A stretch of 33,974 nucleotides of DNA, from NCBI GenBank assembly GCA_937928405.1, contig CALFWZ010000219.1, positions 1-33,974 on the forward strand, read 5' to 3'. Shown here one piece after another: positions 1 through 9,007 of this stretch (position 1 is its first letter; each line of letters starts with the position of its first letter). Source of the DNA: an uncultured Saprospiraceae bacterium (GTDB lineage: Bacteria; Bacteroidota; Bacteroidia; Chitinophagales; Saprospiraceae). The position numbers and the translations under genes were made by a program. The notes below the pieces were generated by a model that saw nothing but the letters and a program-made list of their open reading frames with translations, ran no database searches and was not told the origin of the DNA.

Positions 1-102
1 CTCATAGATGGGATATTCCTCAAAATTTTTATATTTTGATTGGTGTGTTTGTGCATAAAAATTCATACTGCAAAATAGTAAAAGAATGGTAAGACGATAC
101 AT
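1..102 (-). CDS. Partial secreted protein, probable type I pullulanase (N-terminus only)
   Basis: An ATG at 102-100 on the minus strand opens a frame that runs off the window edge after 34 codons. The first ~18 residues (MYRLTILLLFCSMNFYAQ) form a signal peptide ending in the Y-A-Q motif common in Bacteroidota exported proteins. The residues after it include F-E-E-Y-P-I-Y-E. From memory of the family, bacterial type I pullulanases begin their mature part with a similar Y-P-V-Y-x-G-x-D-L-G stretch, so a secreted alpha-glucan debranching enzyme is the best guess. The catalytic domain lies outside the window, so the function is inference; the export signal is well supported. The 136 bases between it and the next gene on the same strand hold no recognisable feature. 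Confidence 0.45.
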   Translation of the reverse strand, partial: MYRLTILLLFCSMNFYAQTHQSKYKNFEEYPIYE

Positions 103-238
103 GTTTTAAAGATAATTTCAGGAATTAGCTTAAGTTTTGAAAACTTAAAATAAGGACTATTCTCTTTTTTAATTAAAAGGAAGACACCAAAAAAGGCCGT
201 ACTTAATTACAGAGGCGAACCAACCTGATTCACTCAAT

Positions 239-2476
239 CTATTCAACTACCCAATCTACCTGCTTTGCTTGGTTACCATCATTTAGAAGTAAAGTATAAT
301 TGCCAGGTGGCAATAATAAGGAAGTTCTAGTTGCGGTATTTCCTAATTCAATGGCATCCATTGGGACGGCAAAAGTCATGTCTTCTTCTTTAAGAAAAGC
401 CATGACCATGCAAGGCGACCCCATGCCATATTTGTCGGGATTAATTTCTTGATGAAGTCGGTAGCCATTCATTTCTAACCAAGTTGGTCGGTCATTCCGA
501 AAAGAACTGCGAGGAAAGAAGACTTGTAAGTCTACAAATTTTCCATTGGTTTCAGTTATGGTATTTTGTTCTTGTTTGATGAAAAGATTGTTTTTATAGT
601 AGAATACCGTTGGTTCTTTGATGGTTCGAATGGAGAAAAGTGGATCTTCATCTACTTTGCATTTTTCTGTAAATGTCCGTTGGTCGATGGTTACTGGATT
701 GATCTTGGTAAAGGTTTGAAACCAACTGGCCATCGTTTTAAAACCATTGCTGCTAACCTCTTTTATATTGCCACGACTTGTGAGTACCACGATTTTAGCG
801 GTTGGATCTTTTTTGAGAATACGATTAATATTCATGGCTCTAGCCCAATCTTTTGCACATTGTTGGAGTAGGGCAGGATCGGAAAATTTAGCCGTCCTTT
901 TTACAATTTCATTAGCCTTTTGTAATTGAGCTTTCGTAGGTTCATAGGAAACAATTTCGAATCCTTTTTGCATGGCTTGTCGAATCAAATCGCCATAGAC
1001 TGGATCTTTGACATAGTATCCGGTGTTGATTACTGGATAAGCACGATTGTTTAATTCCTTATCACTAGCCACCACATCTTCCATGAAGAAGTAGGTAAAT
1101 CCTGCGGCAAATAATTCATCCAACATGGTACTAACAAAAGCACGATTTTGAGGATGATCTGGATATTCATTAAAAAATAATGCTTTCTCTTTTTTCGCAA
1201 GATCAATAATTGTTTTTCTAGCTGATACCGGACGACTATTCTTTAATTGATTTAATTCTACAGTTTTAGGCTTTTCATTAGAGCGACCATCACAATTCCA
1301 TTTGTTGACATATCGACCAATAAAACTATGGCGTGCCTTTTTATTTTTAGGTATCTGACTCGAAAATTTATAAATAAATTCTGGTGCCATCATCTCTCGG
1401 CTATCTTCTAATTCAGGGTCAGCTTCCACCACAAAATCTACTCGGCGATTTTTCTGTCTTCCAGTTTCGGAATCATTTGAGGCGACTTGCTTAGTGATTC
1501 CATATCCTTCAAACGAGAGTCGATCTTCATTAATCCCAGAATTATTGATATAGTCAAAAACAGTTTTTGCCCGATTATAGGAAAGCTCTTTATTGTGTTC
1601 CGCTGAGCCTACATCATCAGTGTGGCCTTGAATTTCAATTTTTAAGGTTGGATTTTTATTTAAAATTTTAACTAGGTTATCTAATTCATGATAGGAACTA
1701 GGTAATAATTCGTATTTATCGGTTTCAAAATAAATATTGTCAATATTGACCGAGGCAGTTGATCCTTTGATAGAATAGTATCGACTAGGGGTATAATCTA
1801 CTGCGCTATTAGTAAAAGCTTCAACAAAAACATCATCAATAAAAAAGTAACCTTTTGCTATTTTTCCGGGGTTGGTTTCATCTAAAAATTGTCCTAAGTA
1901 TAGATGAGTGGCAGCCTCTCTTGCGGTGAATTTACCAGTCATTTTGGTCCATTTAGTAGGGCGCGCTACATCGTTTGGTGTTCCACCGACCTGAGGGGTA
2001 GCAGTTAAAATTCTCTTATCTCCGTTATAAATATCTTTAGAAAAATATAGACCAAAATGGTCATTCAGATTCGTTGGTACGGGTTTGTTTTTTGAATAAT
2101 AGGTGGGCATGGAAATCCAATATTCCACATAATACTCCGTTCCTATTTCTAAAGGTTTGAGTAACTTGATTTTTCCGTATTCAGCCCAATAGTCACCATT
2201 CACAACGATGCCAATCATTTGCTCACCTGTACGAGGTGGAATTTCTGTGAGGTTTTTACTATCAAAACGCGGCGTAATCAAATCAGTTGATGCCTCATTC
2301 GGCACGGTCCACTTATAAATGGCAGATTCAAAATCTCGACCTGTCGAAGACATAAACCGAGGTTTTTTCTTTGAAATCTCGAAACTAGCGTTGGGAACAA
2401 TATTCTGGGCAGGAAGTCCAAAACTCATCAAGACAATTAAATAGCTGATAAAGAATCTCATCTTGTTGTTTTTCAT
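239..2476 (-). CDS. OmpA-family multidomain envelope protein
   Basis: A 745-aa exported protein. A signal peptide covers about residues 1-24 and ends L-P-A-Q. Residues ~25-220 form a jelly-roll-like region (N-I-V-P-N-A-S-F-E start; F-F-I-D-D-V-F-V-E end) as seen in Bacteroidota OmpA proteins. Residues ~245-352 are an OmpA C-terminal peptidoglycan-binding domain with the G-H-T-D-D-V-G motif and R-x-K-N-R-R-V-D-F. The ~390-residue C-terminal part has an E-Y-P-D-H-P-Q-N-R motif followed by a F-F-M-E-D helix, weakly resembling the TIKI/ChaN/erythromycin-esterase fold; that assignment is inference. The OmpA domain should anchor it non-covalently to the cell wall. The likely start is the ATG at 2476, 35 bases downstream of a TATATTTG box. 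Confidence 0.85.
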   Translation of the reverse strand: MKNNKMRFFISYLIVLMSFGLPAQNIVPNASFEISKKKPRFMSSTGRDFESAIYKWTVPNEASTDLITPRFDSKNLTEIPPRTGEQMIGIVVNGDYWAEYGKIKLLKPLEIGTEYYVEYWISMPTYYSKNKPVPTNLNDHFGLYFSKDIYNGDKRILTATPQVGGTPNDVARPTKWTKMTGKFTAREAATHLYLGQFLDETNPGKIAKGYFFIDDVFVEAFTNSAVDYTPSRYYSIKGSTASVNIDNIYFETDKYELLPSSYHELDNLVKILNKNPTLKIEIQGHTDDVGSAEHNKELSYNRAKTVFDYINNSGINEDRLSFEGYGITKQVASNDSETGRQKNRRVDFVVEADPELEDSREMMAPEFIYKFSSQIPKNKKARHSFIGRYVNKWNCDGRSNEKPKTVELNQLKNSRPVSARKTIIDLAKKEKALFFNEYPDHPQNRAFVSTMLDELFAAGFTYFFMEDVVASDKELNNRAYPVINTGYYVKDPVYGDLIRQAMQKGFEIVSYEPTKAQLQKANEIVKRTAKFSDPALLQQCAKDWARAMNINRILKKDPTAKIVVLTSRGNIKEVSSNGFKTMASWFQTFTKINPVTIDQRTFTEKCKVDEDPLFSIRTIKEPTVFYYKNNLFIKQEQNTITETNGKFVDLQVFFPRSSFRNDRPTWLEMNGYRLHQEINPDKYGMGSPCMVMAFLKEEDMTFAVPMDAIELGNTATRTSLLLPPGNYTLLLNDGNQAKQVDWVVE

Positions 2477-2838
2477 GATTTTAAGTTAGAATTCTATAGC
2501 CAATTAAACGCAAATATAATGCGAACCTATCCAATACCTTTTGATATTTAAAAGTTTAGGAAATAATTAGTATATATTGTAAATATATTTTACTCAGTTG
2601 ATATTTTCTTGACGATTTTTTCATTCAATAGCTTAATCCATACTTAAAACATGAATTCTTAAGGGTACCCTCAATCAACCTTAATTTGGATAATTGTTCT
2701 TAGAAATTAGGAATCTAATATATTTCATTAAATTTACGAGGTTTGATTTTGAAGCATTATTATGGTTCTGAGCATAAAACCGGTTTCCTATGATGGGCAA
2801 AATTAGACTTTGACTTAAAATAAGCGCACGATTTCCTT
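2477..2838. other. Divergent intergenic region, 362 bp
   Basis: An AT-rich spacer between the divergent OmpA and symporter genes. It contains the TATATTTG box described separately. I see no further gene, strong hairpin or repeat. The symporter promoter should lie here, but I cannot place it: the nearest candidate, TAGACTTTG at about 2805, has one extra spacer base relative to the consensus. Confidence 0.6.
2511..2518 (-). promoter_or_regulatory. Candidate -7 box for the OmpA gene
   Basis: The minus strand reads TATATTTG here, an exact match to the Bacteroidota TAnnTTTG -7 consensus, 35 bases upstream of the OmpA start codon. No clear TTTG -33 element sits at the usual distance, so the call rests on the -7 box and its position. 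Confidence 0.5.
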
Positions 2839-4392
2839 ATGATAGATTTGATAATTGTATTAACCTATTTTGCCATCATAATGGTAGCAGCACTTTCTGG
2901 ACGAGAAAAGGCAGCTGATTTAACCACAGATGGGTATTTTCTCAGCAATCGAAACCTTCGTTGGCCATCTATTGCGCTTTCGACGATTGCGACAAATATT
3001 CAAGGTTATCAGTTTTTAGGAATGATGGGATCGGCGTACCTTTATGGTTTGGCACAAGCTAATTTAGAAATAAACGCGATGCAAGGAATTCTAATGGCAG
3101 CGTTTATTTTTGTTCCGCTTTATTTGCGGGATGGGGTAGTGACCATCACTCAATTTATTCGCACCCGATTAGGGAATACAGTTGGACTTTTTTATTCTAT
3201 TGCTAATATTTTGTTATTTTCTACCATCACCCTAGGTGCCGCATTGTTCTGGGGTGCCTACGCAGCTGATTTGGTCTTTGCAGACTACTTATCCTTTATC
3301 CATCCTGATCGAATAGTTAGAATTTCCATCTTAATAGTTGGGCTGGGTATTTTCTCTGCTATCTATACCTATCTCGGAGGATTAAGTGCTGTTGTCAAAA
3401 CTGATATTATCCAGTTTTTCATTCTAATGCTTGGTGGAACGGTTGTTTTATTTATTGCCATTCATCATCTTGGTGGTTGGTCAGAACTTTATCAAAAAAC
3501 ACCTGAAAAAATGCACTTACATTTACCAGCTGATCACGAAAAATTACCTTGGACTCATGTCTTTGGTTTATTTTTATTAAACATTAATTATTGGTGTGCC
3601 AATCAATCTGTGATGCAACGATCCTTAGCTGCCAAAAATTTGCGGGAAGCGCAAATCGGATTATTGGTGGGAGGAGTGATGAAATATTTTATGGCAGTGT
3701 TAATTGTTATTCCAGGCATTGCTTTATATGGTATTTTGCAAGACCAAGGAGGACTTCCAGATCCAGATATGGCTTTTCCTTATTTAGTTAAAAACTATCT
3801 TCCAACTGGCTTGAAAGGGATTATCCTTTGTTCGCTTTTTGCTTCTCTGATGAGTACGGTAGATTCTACTTTCAACTCCTTAGCTACGCTATTTTCGATT
3901 GATATTTACAAAACTTATCTGAATAAATCTGCCTCAGATCAAGAAGTAATTAAAGTAGGTCGTCGAGTTATTTTAGCATCCCTAGTTACTGGGATCATCA
4001 TGGGACTGATTTTATTATACGTCAAATTTGAAAATCCAACCTTGGCTTTTACTCATACGCTTAATGAACTTAGATATTATATCAATTGTGGGATCGTAGT
4101 GTTGATTTGTACGGCGGCTTTTTTAGTTTTGCCAAATCAAGTGATGGCGTTGATTGCTTTTCTGTCGACCATTCCTTTGCAAGTTATTTTTCAAGAACTA
4201 TTTCCAGATATGAACTATTTCGTTAGATGTGGTTGGGTAATTATGCTGGCTTTTTCATTGGTTACTGCTTTTAGTATTCATGGTGGTTGGCGATCTCGGA
4301 AAGAACTATTCCAGTATGCTGATCCTTTGATTGGTCGAATTGGAATAGGATTGGTGATTTCACTGTTATTGTTACATGTAGTCTTTCATTAG
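2839..4392 (+). CDS. Sodium/solute symporter (SSS/SLC5 family)
   Basis: A 517-aa polytopic inner-membrane protein with about 13-14 hydrophobic segments. The N-terminal signature (G-Y-F-L-S-N-R-N-L-R-W, then A-T-N-I-Q-G-Y-Q-F-L-G) and the segment A-S-L-M-S-T-V-D-S-T-F-N-S-L-A-T-L-F at about residues 334-351 are typical of the SGLT-like branch, where the serines and threonines of this helix help coordinate sodium. Family members move sugars, inositol, amino acids or other organic solutes with Na+. The substrate cannot be read from sequence; the probable pullulanase at the window's left edge makes a sugar plausible but is weak evidence. Length is normal. It appears monocistronic, with 145 bases to the next gene. 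Confidence 0.85.
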   Translation: MIDLIIVLTYFAIIMVAALSGREKAADLTTDGYFLSNRNLRWPSIALSTIATNIQGYQFLGMMGSAYLYGLAQANLEINAMQGILMAAFIFVPLYLRDGVVTITQFIRTRLGNTVGLFYSIANILLFSTITLGAALFWGAYAADLVFADYLSFIHPDRIVRISILIVGLGIFSAIYTYLGGLSAVVKTDIIQFFILMLGGTVVLFIAIHHLGGWSELYQKTPEKMHLHLPADHEKLPWTHVFGLFLLNINYWCANQSVMQRSLAAKNLREAQIGLLVGGVMKYFMAVLIVIPGIALYGILQDQGGLPDPDMAFPYLVKNYLPTGLKGIILCSLFASLMSTVDSTFNSLATLFSIDIYKTYLNKSASDQEVIKVGRRVILASLVTGIIMGLILLYVKFENPTLAFTHTLNELRYYINCGIVVLICTAAFLVLPNQVMALIAFLSTIPLQVIFQELFPDMNYFVRCGWVIMLAFSLVTAFSIHGGWRSRKELFQYADPLIGRIGIGLVISLLLLHVVFH

Positions 4393-4537
4393 CATTTTTA
4401 TGTTAAATACTTGATTAATTATGTCGGGTAGTCAGGAAAAAGTATTAAATTTCAGAAGTTGTTCAAAAATGGAGGTGGTAAATTATCTATCTATTTTAAA
4501 CAATTTCTCAATATCATTTTCTCAATAGTGATTTAAT

Positions 4538-5812
4538 ATGCTTTATTTTTTAGTCCGCCCATTGGCACGACTAGCGCTGAAATTCTGGTTTACAAAAATT
4601 CACTTAGTGCATCTCGAACGGGTTCCGCAAAGCGATCCCGTGATTATGGCGGTTAACCATCCTACCATTTTTATTGAACCTTGTATCTTGTCATGTTACC
4701 AGCCAAGATCATTATTTTTTTTAGCAAAAGGGGTTTTATTTGTTCCGCCGTTTGTTGGTGTTTTAAAGTCTCTTCATTTAATTCCTTTATTCCGACAAAA
4801 GGATGGTGGTTTCAAAAAACGAAAGTCCAACGTAGATACTTTTGATTATTGTTATAAAAAAATTTCCGAGAACGGGGCGATTCTTATTATGCCAGAAGGA
4901 AGTTCAAAGCAAATTCGTCATCTTAGACCGATGACGAAAGGATTTGCAAAAATGGCTTTTGGTGCTTACGAGCAAAACAATGACACTAAGTTAAAAATTC
5001 TTCCAATTGGTGTCAATTTTTCAGATGCTGATAAGTTTCGGAGTGAGGTGAGTTTAGGATTTGGAGCGCCTTTGAAAATCCAAGATTATGTTGAGTTATA
5101 TAAGGTTGATCCCAGAGAGGCAACTCAAAAACTAATGAAAGATTTGTATGATGGAATGCAAGAACAAGTTGTTCATGTTGCAGATTATAATGATTTTCTA
5201 CTAGCCGATCAATTATTAACTTTGTCAGAGAATGAATTAGTTGATAACCCATTAAGAGTAGTAGTGAATAATTCTGGTAGAATTGTTGAAAATAAAAAAA
5301 TCACTAGTAAAATTGATGGTCTAGAAGAGGTGGATAAAAATGAATTAAAATCTCAGTCCCAAAGCTATTTCAATGAACTTAAGACATTGGGTATTCACGA
5401 TTACGCATTGCTGCATGCTGGAAAATATCAGATATTGACTTTGTTATTTTTAGTTTTGACACATATTCTTTTTTTATTTGGCTGGCTGACAAATGCTTTA
5501 CCGTATGGATTTGGATTATATTGTGGTTCTAAAGCCAAGGACGTTGAAACCAGAATGAGCGTAGTTTTGGGAATGACTTTCGGTTTTTATCTTATCTATT
5601 ACCCAATCATGATGTTATTCGGTTGGTATTATGGTGGAGGACTTTGGTTATTAATGGCCATGCTCATCCCTGCTTTTGGTTATTTTAGTGTGCTCTATTT
5701 GGATATTGCTCGGCGTTATCGAGCAGCTTTGAAAGTTCGACAAACGGATCAAAAACGAATAGAGGAGTTGCTTGAAAAACGAAGATCCATTCTTAATTCG
5801 ATTAGGGAATAA
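4538..5812 (+). CDS. PlsC-like membrane acyltransferase
   Basis: A 424-aa protein with an N-terminal glycerolipid acyltransferase domain and a C-terminal membrane part. The acceptor motif is N-H-P-T-I-F-I-E at residues 40-47, where homologues usually have N-H-P-N-x-x-x-D, so Glu stands at the usual Asp position. P-E-G-S-S at 119-123 matches the second acyltransferase motif. Three hydrophobic segments follow at about residues 299-320, 341-362 and 367-390, and the C-terminus is charged and helical. The expected role is acyl transfer to a glycerol-phosphate-type acceptor at the inner membrane; the substrate is not determined by the sequence. It converges on the RidA gene with only 4 bases between the stops. 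Confidence 0.75.
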   Translation: MLYFLVRPLARLALKFWFTKIHLVHLERVPQSDPVIMAVNHPTIFIEPCILSCYQPRSLFFLAKGVLFVPPFVGVLKSLHLIPLFRQKDGGFKKRKSNVDTFDYCYKKISENGAILIMPEGSSKQIRHLRPMTKGFAKMAFGAYEQNNDTKLKILPIGVNFSDADKFRSEVSLGFGAPLKIQDYVELYKVDPREATQKLMKDLYDGMQEQVVHVADYNDFLLADQLLTLSENELVDNPLRVVVNNSGRIVENKKITSKIDGLEEVDKNELKSQSQSYFNELKTLGIHDYALLHAGKYQILTLLFLVLTHILFLFGWLTNALPYGFGLYCGSKAKDVETRMSVVLGMTFGFYLIYYPIMMLFGWYYGGGLWLLMAMLIPAFGYFSVLYLDIARRYRAALKVRQTDQKRIEELLEKRRSILNSIRE

Positions 5813-5816
5813 AAAA

Positions 5817-6233
5817 TTAATCCTCCATCATTGCAATCACTTTCATTTCGATTAACAAATTTGGATGGGGAAGTTCTTTGACCGCAACGGTGGTTCGAGT
5901 AGGTCCTGTATGATCAAAATACGAACCGTAGACTTCATTATAACCTTTAAAGTCTTCCATATCCACTAAAAAAGTTGTTATATCAACTAGATTAGAAAGA
6001 TTGGCTCCGATACTTTCTAATAAGGTATTGATATTTTCGATCACTGCTTTTGTTTGTTTTCGAATATCTTTTGAAACACTCCCATCGGGATGTATCGTTA
6101 CGCCTTCATGACTATTGTCTGGACGACGGCTACTGGTACCTGATACAAAAACGAATTTACCAACTCGTTTTATATGAGGGTATTTTCCAAGAGGTTGCGC
6201 ACGGTCAGAAAGGGTTTTATTTTCTTGATTCAT
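5817..6233 (-). CDS. RidA-family deaminase, 2-aminomuconate deaminase-like
   Basis: A 138-aa member of the RidA/YjgF/UK114 superfamily, cytosolic and expected to be trimeric. It has the conserved G-P-T-R-T-T-V-A-V segment, whose Arg binds the substrate carboxylate in RidA proteins, and the C-terminal L-I-E-M-K-V-I-A strand. The segment V-F-V-S-G-T-S-S-R-R-P-D and the D-I-R-x-Q-T-x-A-V-I-E-N-I helix match, from memory, the branch annotated as 2-aminomuconate deaminase in 3-hydroxyanthranilate (kynurenine) breakdown rather than the generic 2-iminobutanoate deaminase. No other kynurenine-pathway gene is in the window, so the specific substrate is inference. The superfamily call is firm. Confidence 0.85.
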   Translation of the reverse strand: MNQENKTLSDRAQPLGKYPHIKRVGKFVFVSGTSSRRPDNSHEGVTIHPDGSVSKDIRKQTKAVIENINTLLESIGANLSNLVDITTFLVDMEDFKGYNEVYGSYFDHTGPTRTTVAVKELPHPNLLIEMKVIAMMED

Positions 6234-6521
6234 TATTTTAATTTTATTAGATCTCTCTTTTAGAAAGGTAAAGTTAAGGCTTTAGGTTTAGAAAGTTTGG
6301 AAATGTCGAACATAGATGAAAATTAATTTGAAATCTTAAAGAAGAAGAATACTTTAAATATTTATCCCTAAATTAATTGCTTTTTAGTAGAATATCTTGA
6401 AAACATGAAGGATCGTTTTATATTTACAACATTAAAATTTTCTATAATACTTAAATAGGCTACTTTCAATTTATTATTTCCTAGCAGTTGATTAAAGTAG
6501 CCATTCAATAAAAGAAAAGTT

Positions 6522-8357
6522 ATGGTCAAAAAACCAATGAATAACTTAAAAAAACGAGGGGCTTCAAAAAGCCTAATTGTGATCATCCATGGTTTTACTG
6601 GTTCACCTGAAAAGATGAAATATGTGCAAAAAATAGTGGAAGATTATGACTTGGACGCAGATATTTATACCCCTCGATTGCCTTATCATCGTATTTTTTC
6701 GATTACCTCACCTATTCTAATTGTAAAAAAATTAATAAAATCTATTGATGATTTCTGGGAAGCTAAAACCAAAACAAACTCGGAAGGATACGAACGGATA
6801 ATTTTAATCGGTGCCAGTACGGGAGGGTTGATCGTTAGGAAAACTTTTATTCTTGCTTGTGGAGAACAACCGGAAGCCCCTTTTGAAAATGAAATCAGCA
6901 ATAAAAAAATTAGAGTTTGGTCAAATAAAGTAGACAAAATAATTCTCTTGGCTGCCATAAACAGAGGATGGGGTATTACCAAACATCTTTCTTTTAAACA
7001 TTCTTTCTTATTTCAATTGGGCTTTGGTTTGGCAACTATCTTTAAGCCTTTTTTTGCCTTTACCATCATGGGGTTTCGTCGTGGGGCTCCATTTGTTACC
7101 GAGTTAAGAGCTCAATGGTTATTTCTTCAACGAAATAACGAAAGCAAGAAGAATCAAATAAAAATACCAACTACCATTCAACTTTTAGGATCTATTGATG
7201 ATCTAGTTCCTCCCGAAGATAATATTGATTTGATTTCTGGTTCAGATTTCATTTACTTGGATGTTCCTAAATCAAACCATTTTAGTATTTTGAAAATGGA
7301 TAATTCTATAGATGGTAAAAATAGAGCTGAAATTTTTAAGTTGGCGTTAATGGAAGATGAAAAAGAATTAACGGAAATTCACGAAACTCCGGCTGATTTA
7401 AATAATTTAGTTTTACCTCAGCCTGATGTAACGGATGTCATTTTTGTGATGCATGGGATTAGAGATGAAGGCTATTGGACGCATAAGGTTGCTAGAAGAA
7501 TTAAAACCCGAGCGAAAGACCAATTTCCTGATAAAAAATTTGCGACAGAAACTTCTAGTTATGGATATTTTCCTATCCTGTCTTTTTTGTTTACTACTCG
7601 AAGAGAAAAAAAAGTCCATTGGTTGATGGAAGAATATATAGAGGCCTTAGCATACTATCCAAATGCAAAATTTTCTTATGTAGGACATAGCAATGGTACT
7701 TATCTTTTAGCAAAAGCCTTCCAAGAATATGAGTGTTGTAGATTTAAAAATGTAGTTTTTGCGAGCAGTGTTGTTCGTACGGATTATGATTGGGATAATA
7801 TTTTAAAAAAAGGTAAGGTTGAAAATGTGTTAAACTTCGTGGCAACCAACGATAAAGTGGTGGCTTGGGCGCCATATGCCTTTGAAAGGCTTAGACTTAG
7901 AATTTTGAACCTTGGAGGAGCAGGACACGTTGGCTTTAAATCTAATGGGATACACCAAATTAAGTATGTAAAGGGAGGCCATTCTGCACCCATAGGAGAG
8001 GAGAGTTGGGACACCATTGCGGACTTTATTATTATGGGTTCTCCTCAAACTACTAATCCTGAAATTTTAAGTGATCAACAGCCTTTGATTTTTAAGAGAT
8101 TGTCTTTATTGGGGCAATTTGGTTTTTTTATTCTCTTGGCGATTGCCGTGGTTAGTACAATTGGTACGCTGTTATGGGTTTTGATTAAACCAGATCCTCA
8201 AAAAGATGGTAAAGATTTATGGACATTGACTATGGAAATGGATCTAGTTGGCATTTGGAATTTTATTAGACCTGAGGATGGTAATTCTTTAACCCTATTA
8301 ATTCTTTTTCTTGTAATTTATCTTTCGCTAGTCCTAAGATTTCTTAAGAAATTTTAG
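6522..8357 (+). CDS. Protein with two alpha/beta-hydrolase domains and a C-terminal membrane anchor
   Basis: This 611-aa protein holds two consecutive alpha/beta-hydrolase domains. Domain 1 (~17-275) starts I-I-H-G-F-T-G-S and has nucleophile Ser99 in G-A-S-T-G-G, a candidate acid at Asp226/227 and His253. Domain 2 (~304-503) starts V-M-H-G-I-R-D-E-G and has Ser390 in G-H-S-N-G, Asp444 in T-N-D-K-V-V-A and His487 in G-G-H-S-A-P. Both triads look complete. Two hydrophobic helices at about 533-556 and 588-608 would anchor it in the inner membrane; there is no signal peptide, so the catalytic part is probably cytoplasmic. An esterase or lipase-like activity is likely but the substrate is unknown. 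ATG 6522 is used; a second in-frame ATG lies at 6537. Confidence 0.8.
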   Translation: MVKKPMNNLKKRGASKSLIVIIHGFTGSPEKMKYVQKIVEDYDLDADIYTPRLPYHRIFSITSPILIVKKLIKSIDDFWEAKTKTNSEGYERIILIGASTGGLIVRKTFILACGEQPEAPFENEISNKKIRVWSNKVDKIILLAAINRGWGITKHLSFKHSFLFQLGFGLATIFKPFFAFTIMGFRRGAPFVTELRAQWLFLQRNNESKKNQIKIPTTIQLLGSIDDLVPPEDNIDLISGSDFIYLDVPKSNHFSILKMDNSIDGKNRAEIFKLALMEDEKELTEIHETPADLNNLVLPQPDVTDVIFVMHGIRDEGYWTHKVARRIKTRAKDQFPDKKFATETSSYGYFPILSFLFTTRREKKVHWLMEEYIEALAYYPNAKFSYVGHSNGTYLLAKAFQEYECCRFKNVVFASSVVRTDYDWDNILKKGKVENVLNFVATNDKVVAWAPYAFERLRLRILNLGGAGHVGFKSNGIHQIKYVKGGHSAPIGEESWDTIADFIIMGSPQTTNPEILSDQQPLIFKRLSLLGQFGFFILLAIAVVSTIGTLLWVLIKPDPQKDGKDLWTLTMEMDLVGIWNFIRPEDGNSLTLLILFLVIYLSLVLRFLKKF

Positions 8358-8415
8358 CATTTTATTTGGCAAGAGAATTTCCAAATTTTAAATCTATTAG
8401 ACTCAAAAAGATCAA

Positions 8416-8931
8416 TTAATACGACTTATCAATCATAAGAATACTAAAAACCAAACCGATAAAAAGGGCATGAATTAAAAAAATATGAATGGGTTTTAAT
8501 TTTCTTACTTCTTCATTTTTTGTTTCAAAATCGTACCAGTAGGTCCATATAAAATTGGCAATTAAGGTACTCATGATTAAAAAAATAACCCAAGCTCCTG
8601 TTTGATCAAAATAATTAAGGATCAACCATTTTATATTAAATAGGGTAGTCCATGCCGAACACATTAAAAGTACAATCTTAAAAATCAGGGTCAGAGGACT
8701 ATTTTTTTGAGAAAGGTATAAGTAGAGTTTGACAAAAACCATTGAAATAAAAACTTCCAATATTAAGAACACCACGATTCGAAGAAATAATGGTTTAGTC
8801 TCGAAAGAAGTTGCAACGGCCGAAAATAGATTAAAATTCAAGCCTTCAAATGAAAAGACAATGGATAATGCAAAATTAATAACTGTTATAATCGATGCTA
8901 GAATGGGAATGGAACTTAGGTTGGCTTTCAA
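8416..8931 (-). CDS. Small polytopic membrane protein, unrecognised
   Basis: I do not recognise this 171-aa protein. It has about five hydrophobic segments (near residues 7-28, 51-72, 81-98, 112-131 and 147-165), consistent with an integral inner-membrane protein. The frame is closed upstream by TAA and contains no ATG before residue 64, so the start is a TTG at 8931 or another non-ATG codon; starting at residue 64 would discard two membrane segments. It converges on the hydrolase gene to its left, with 58 bases between. An 89-codon frame on the opposite strand overlaps its 5' half but lacks protein-like composition. Confidence 0.55.
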   Translation of the reverse strand: MKANLSSIPILASIITVINFALSIVFSFEGLNFNLFSAVATSFETKPLFLRIVVFLILEVFISMVFVKLYLYLSQKNSPLTLIFKIVLLMCSAWTTLFNIKWLILNYFDQTGAWVIFLIMSTLIANFIWTYWYDFETKNEEVRKLKPIHIFLIHALFIGLVFSILMIDKSY

Positions 8932-9007
8932 GGTTGAATTTTTTATAAAAGATACTTTAAATTTTTTACCGTATTGTAAATATAAGGAAGTTGAGTAAAT
9001 TTACCAC

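Noticed and set aside
6368..6586. A 72-codon minus-strand frame overlapping the start of the tandem hydrolase gene
   Set aside because: AT-rich, no family resemblance, and it overlaps the clear start of a long gene on the other strand.
8729..8998. An 89-codon plus-strand frame overlapping the small membrane protein gene
   Set aside because: Its composition is unlike a protein and no family is recognisable; the minus-strand frame gives a coherent polytopic membrane protein. The minus-strand gene does lack an ATG start, so this is a judgement.
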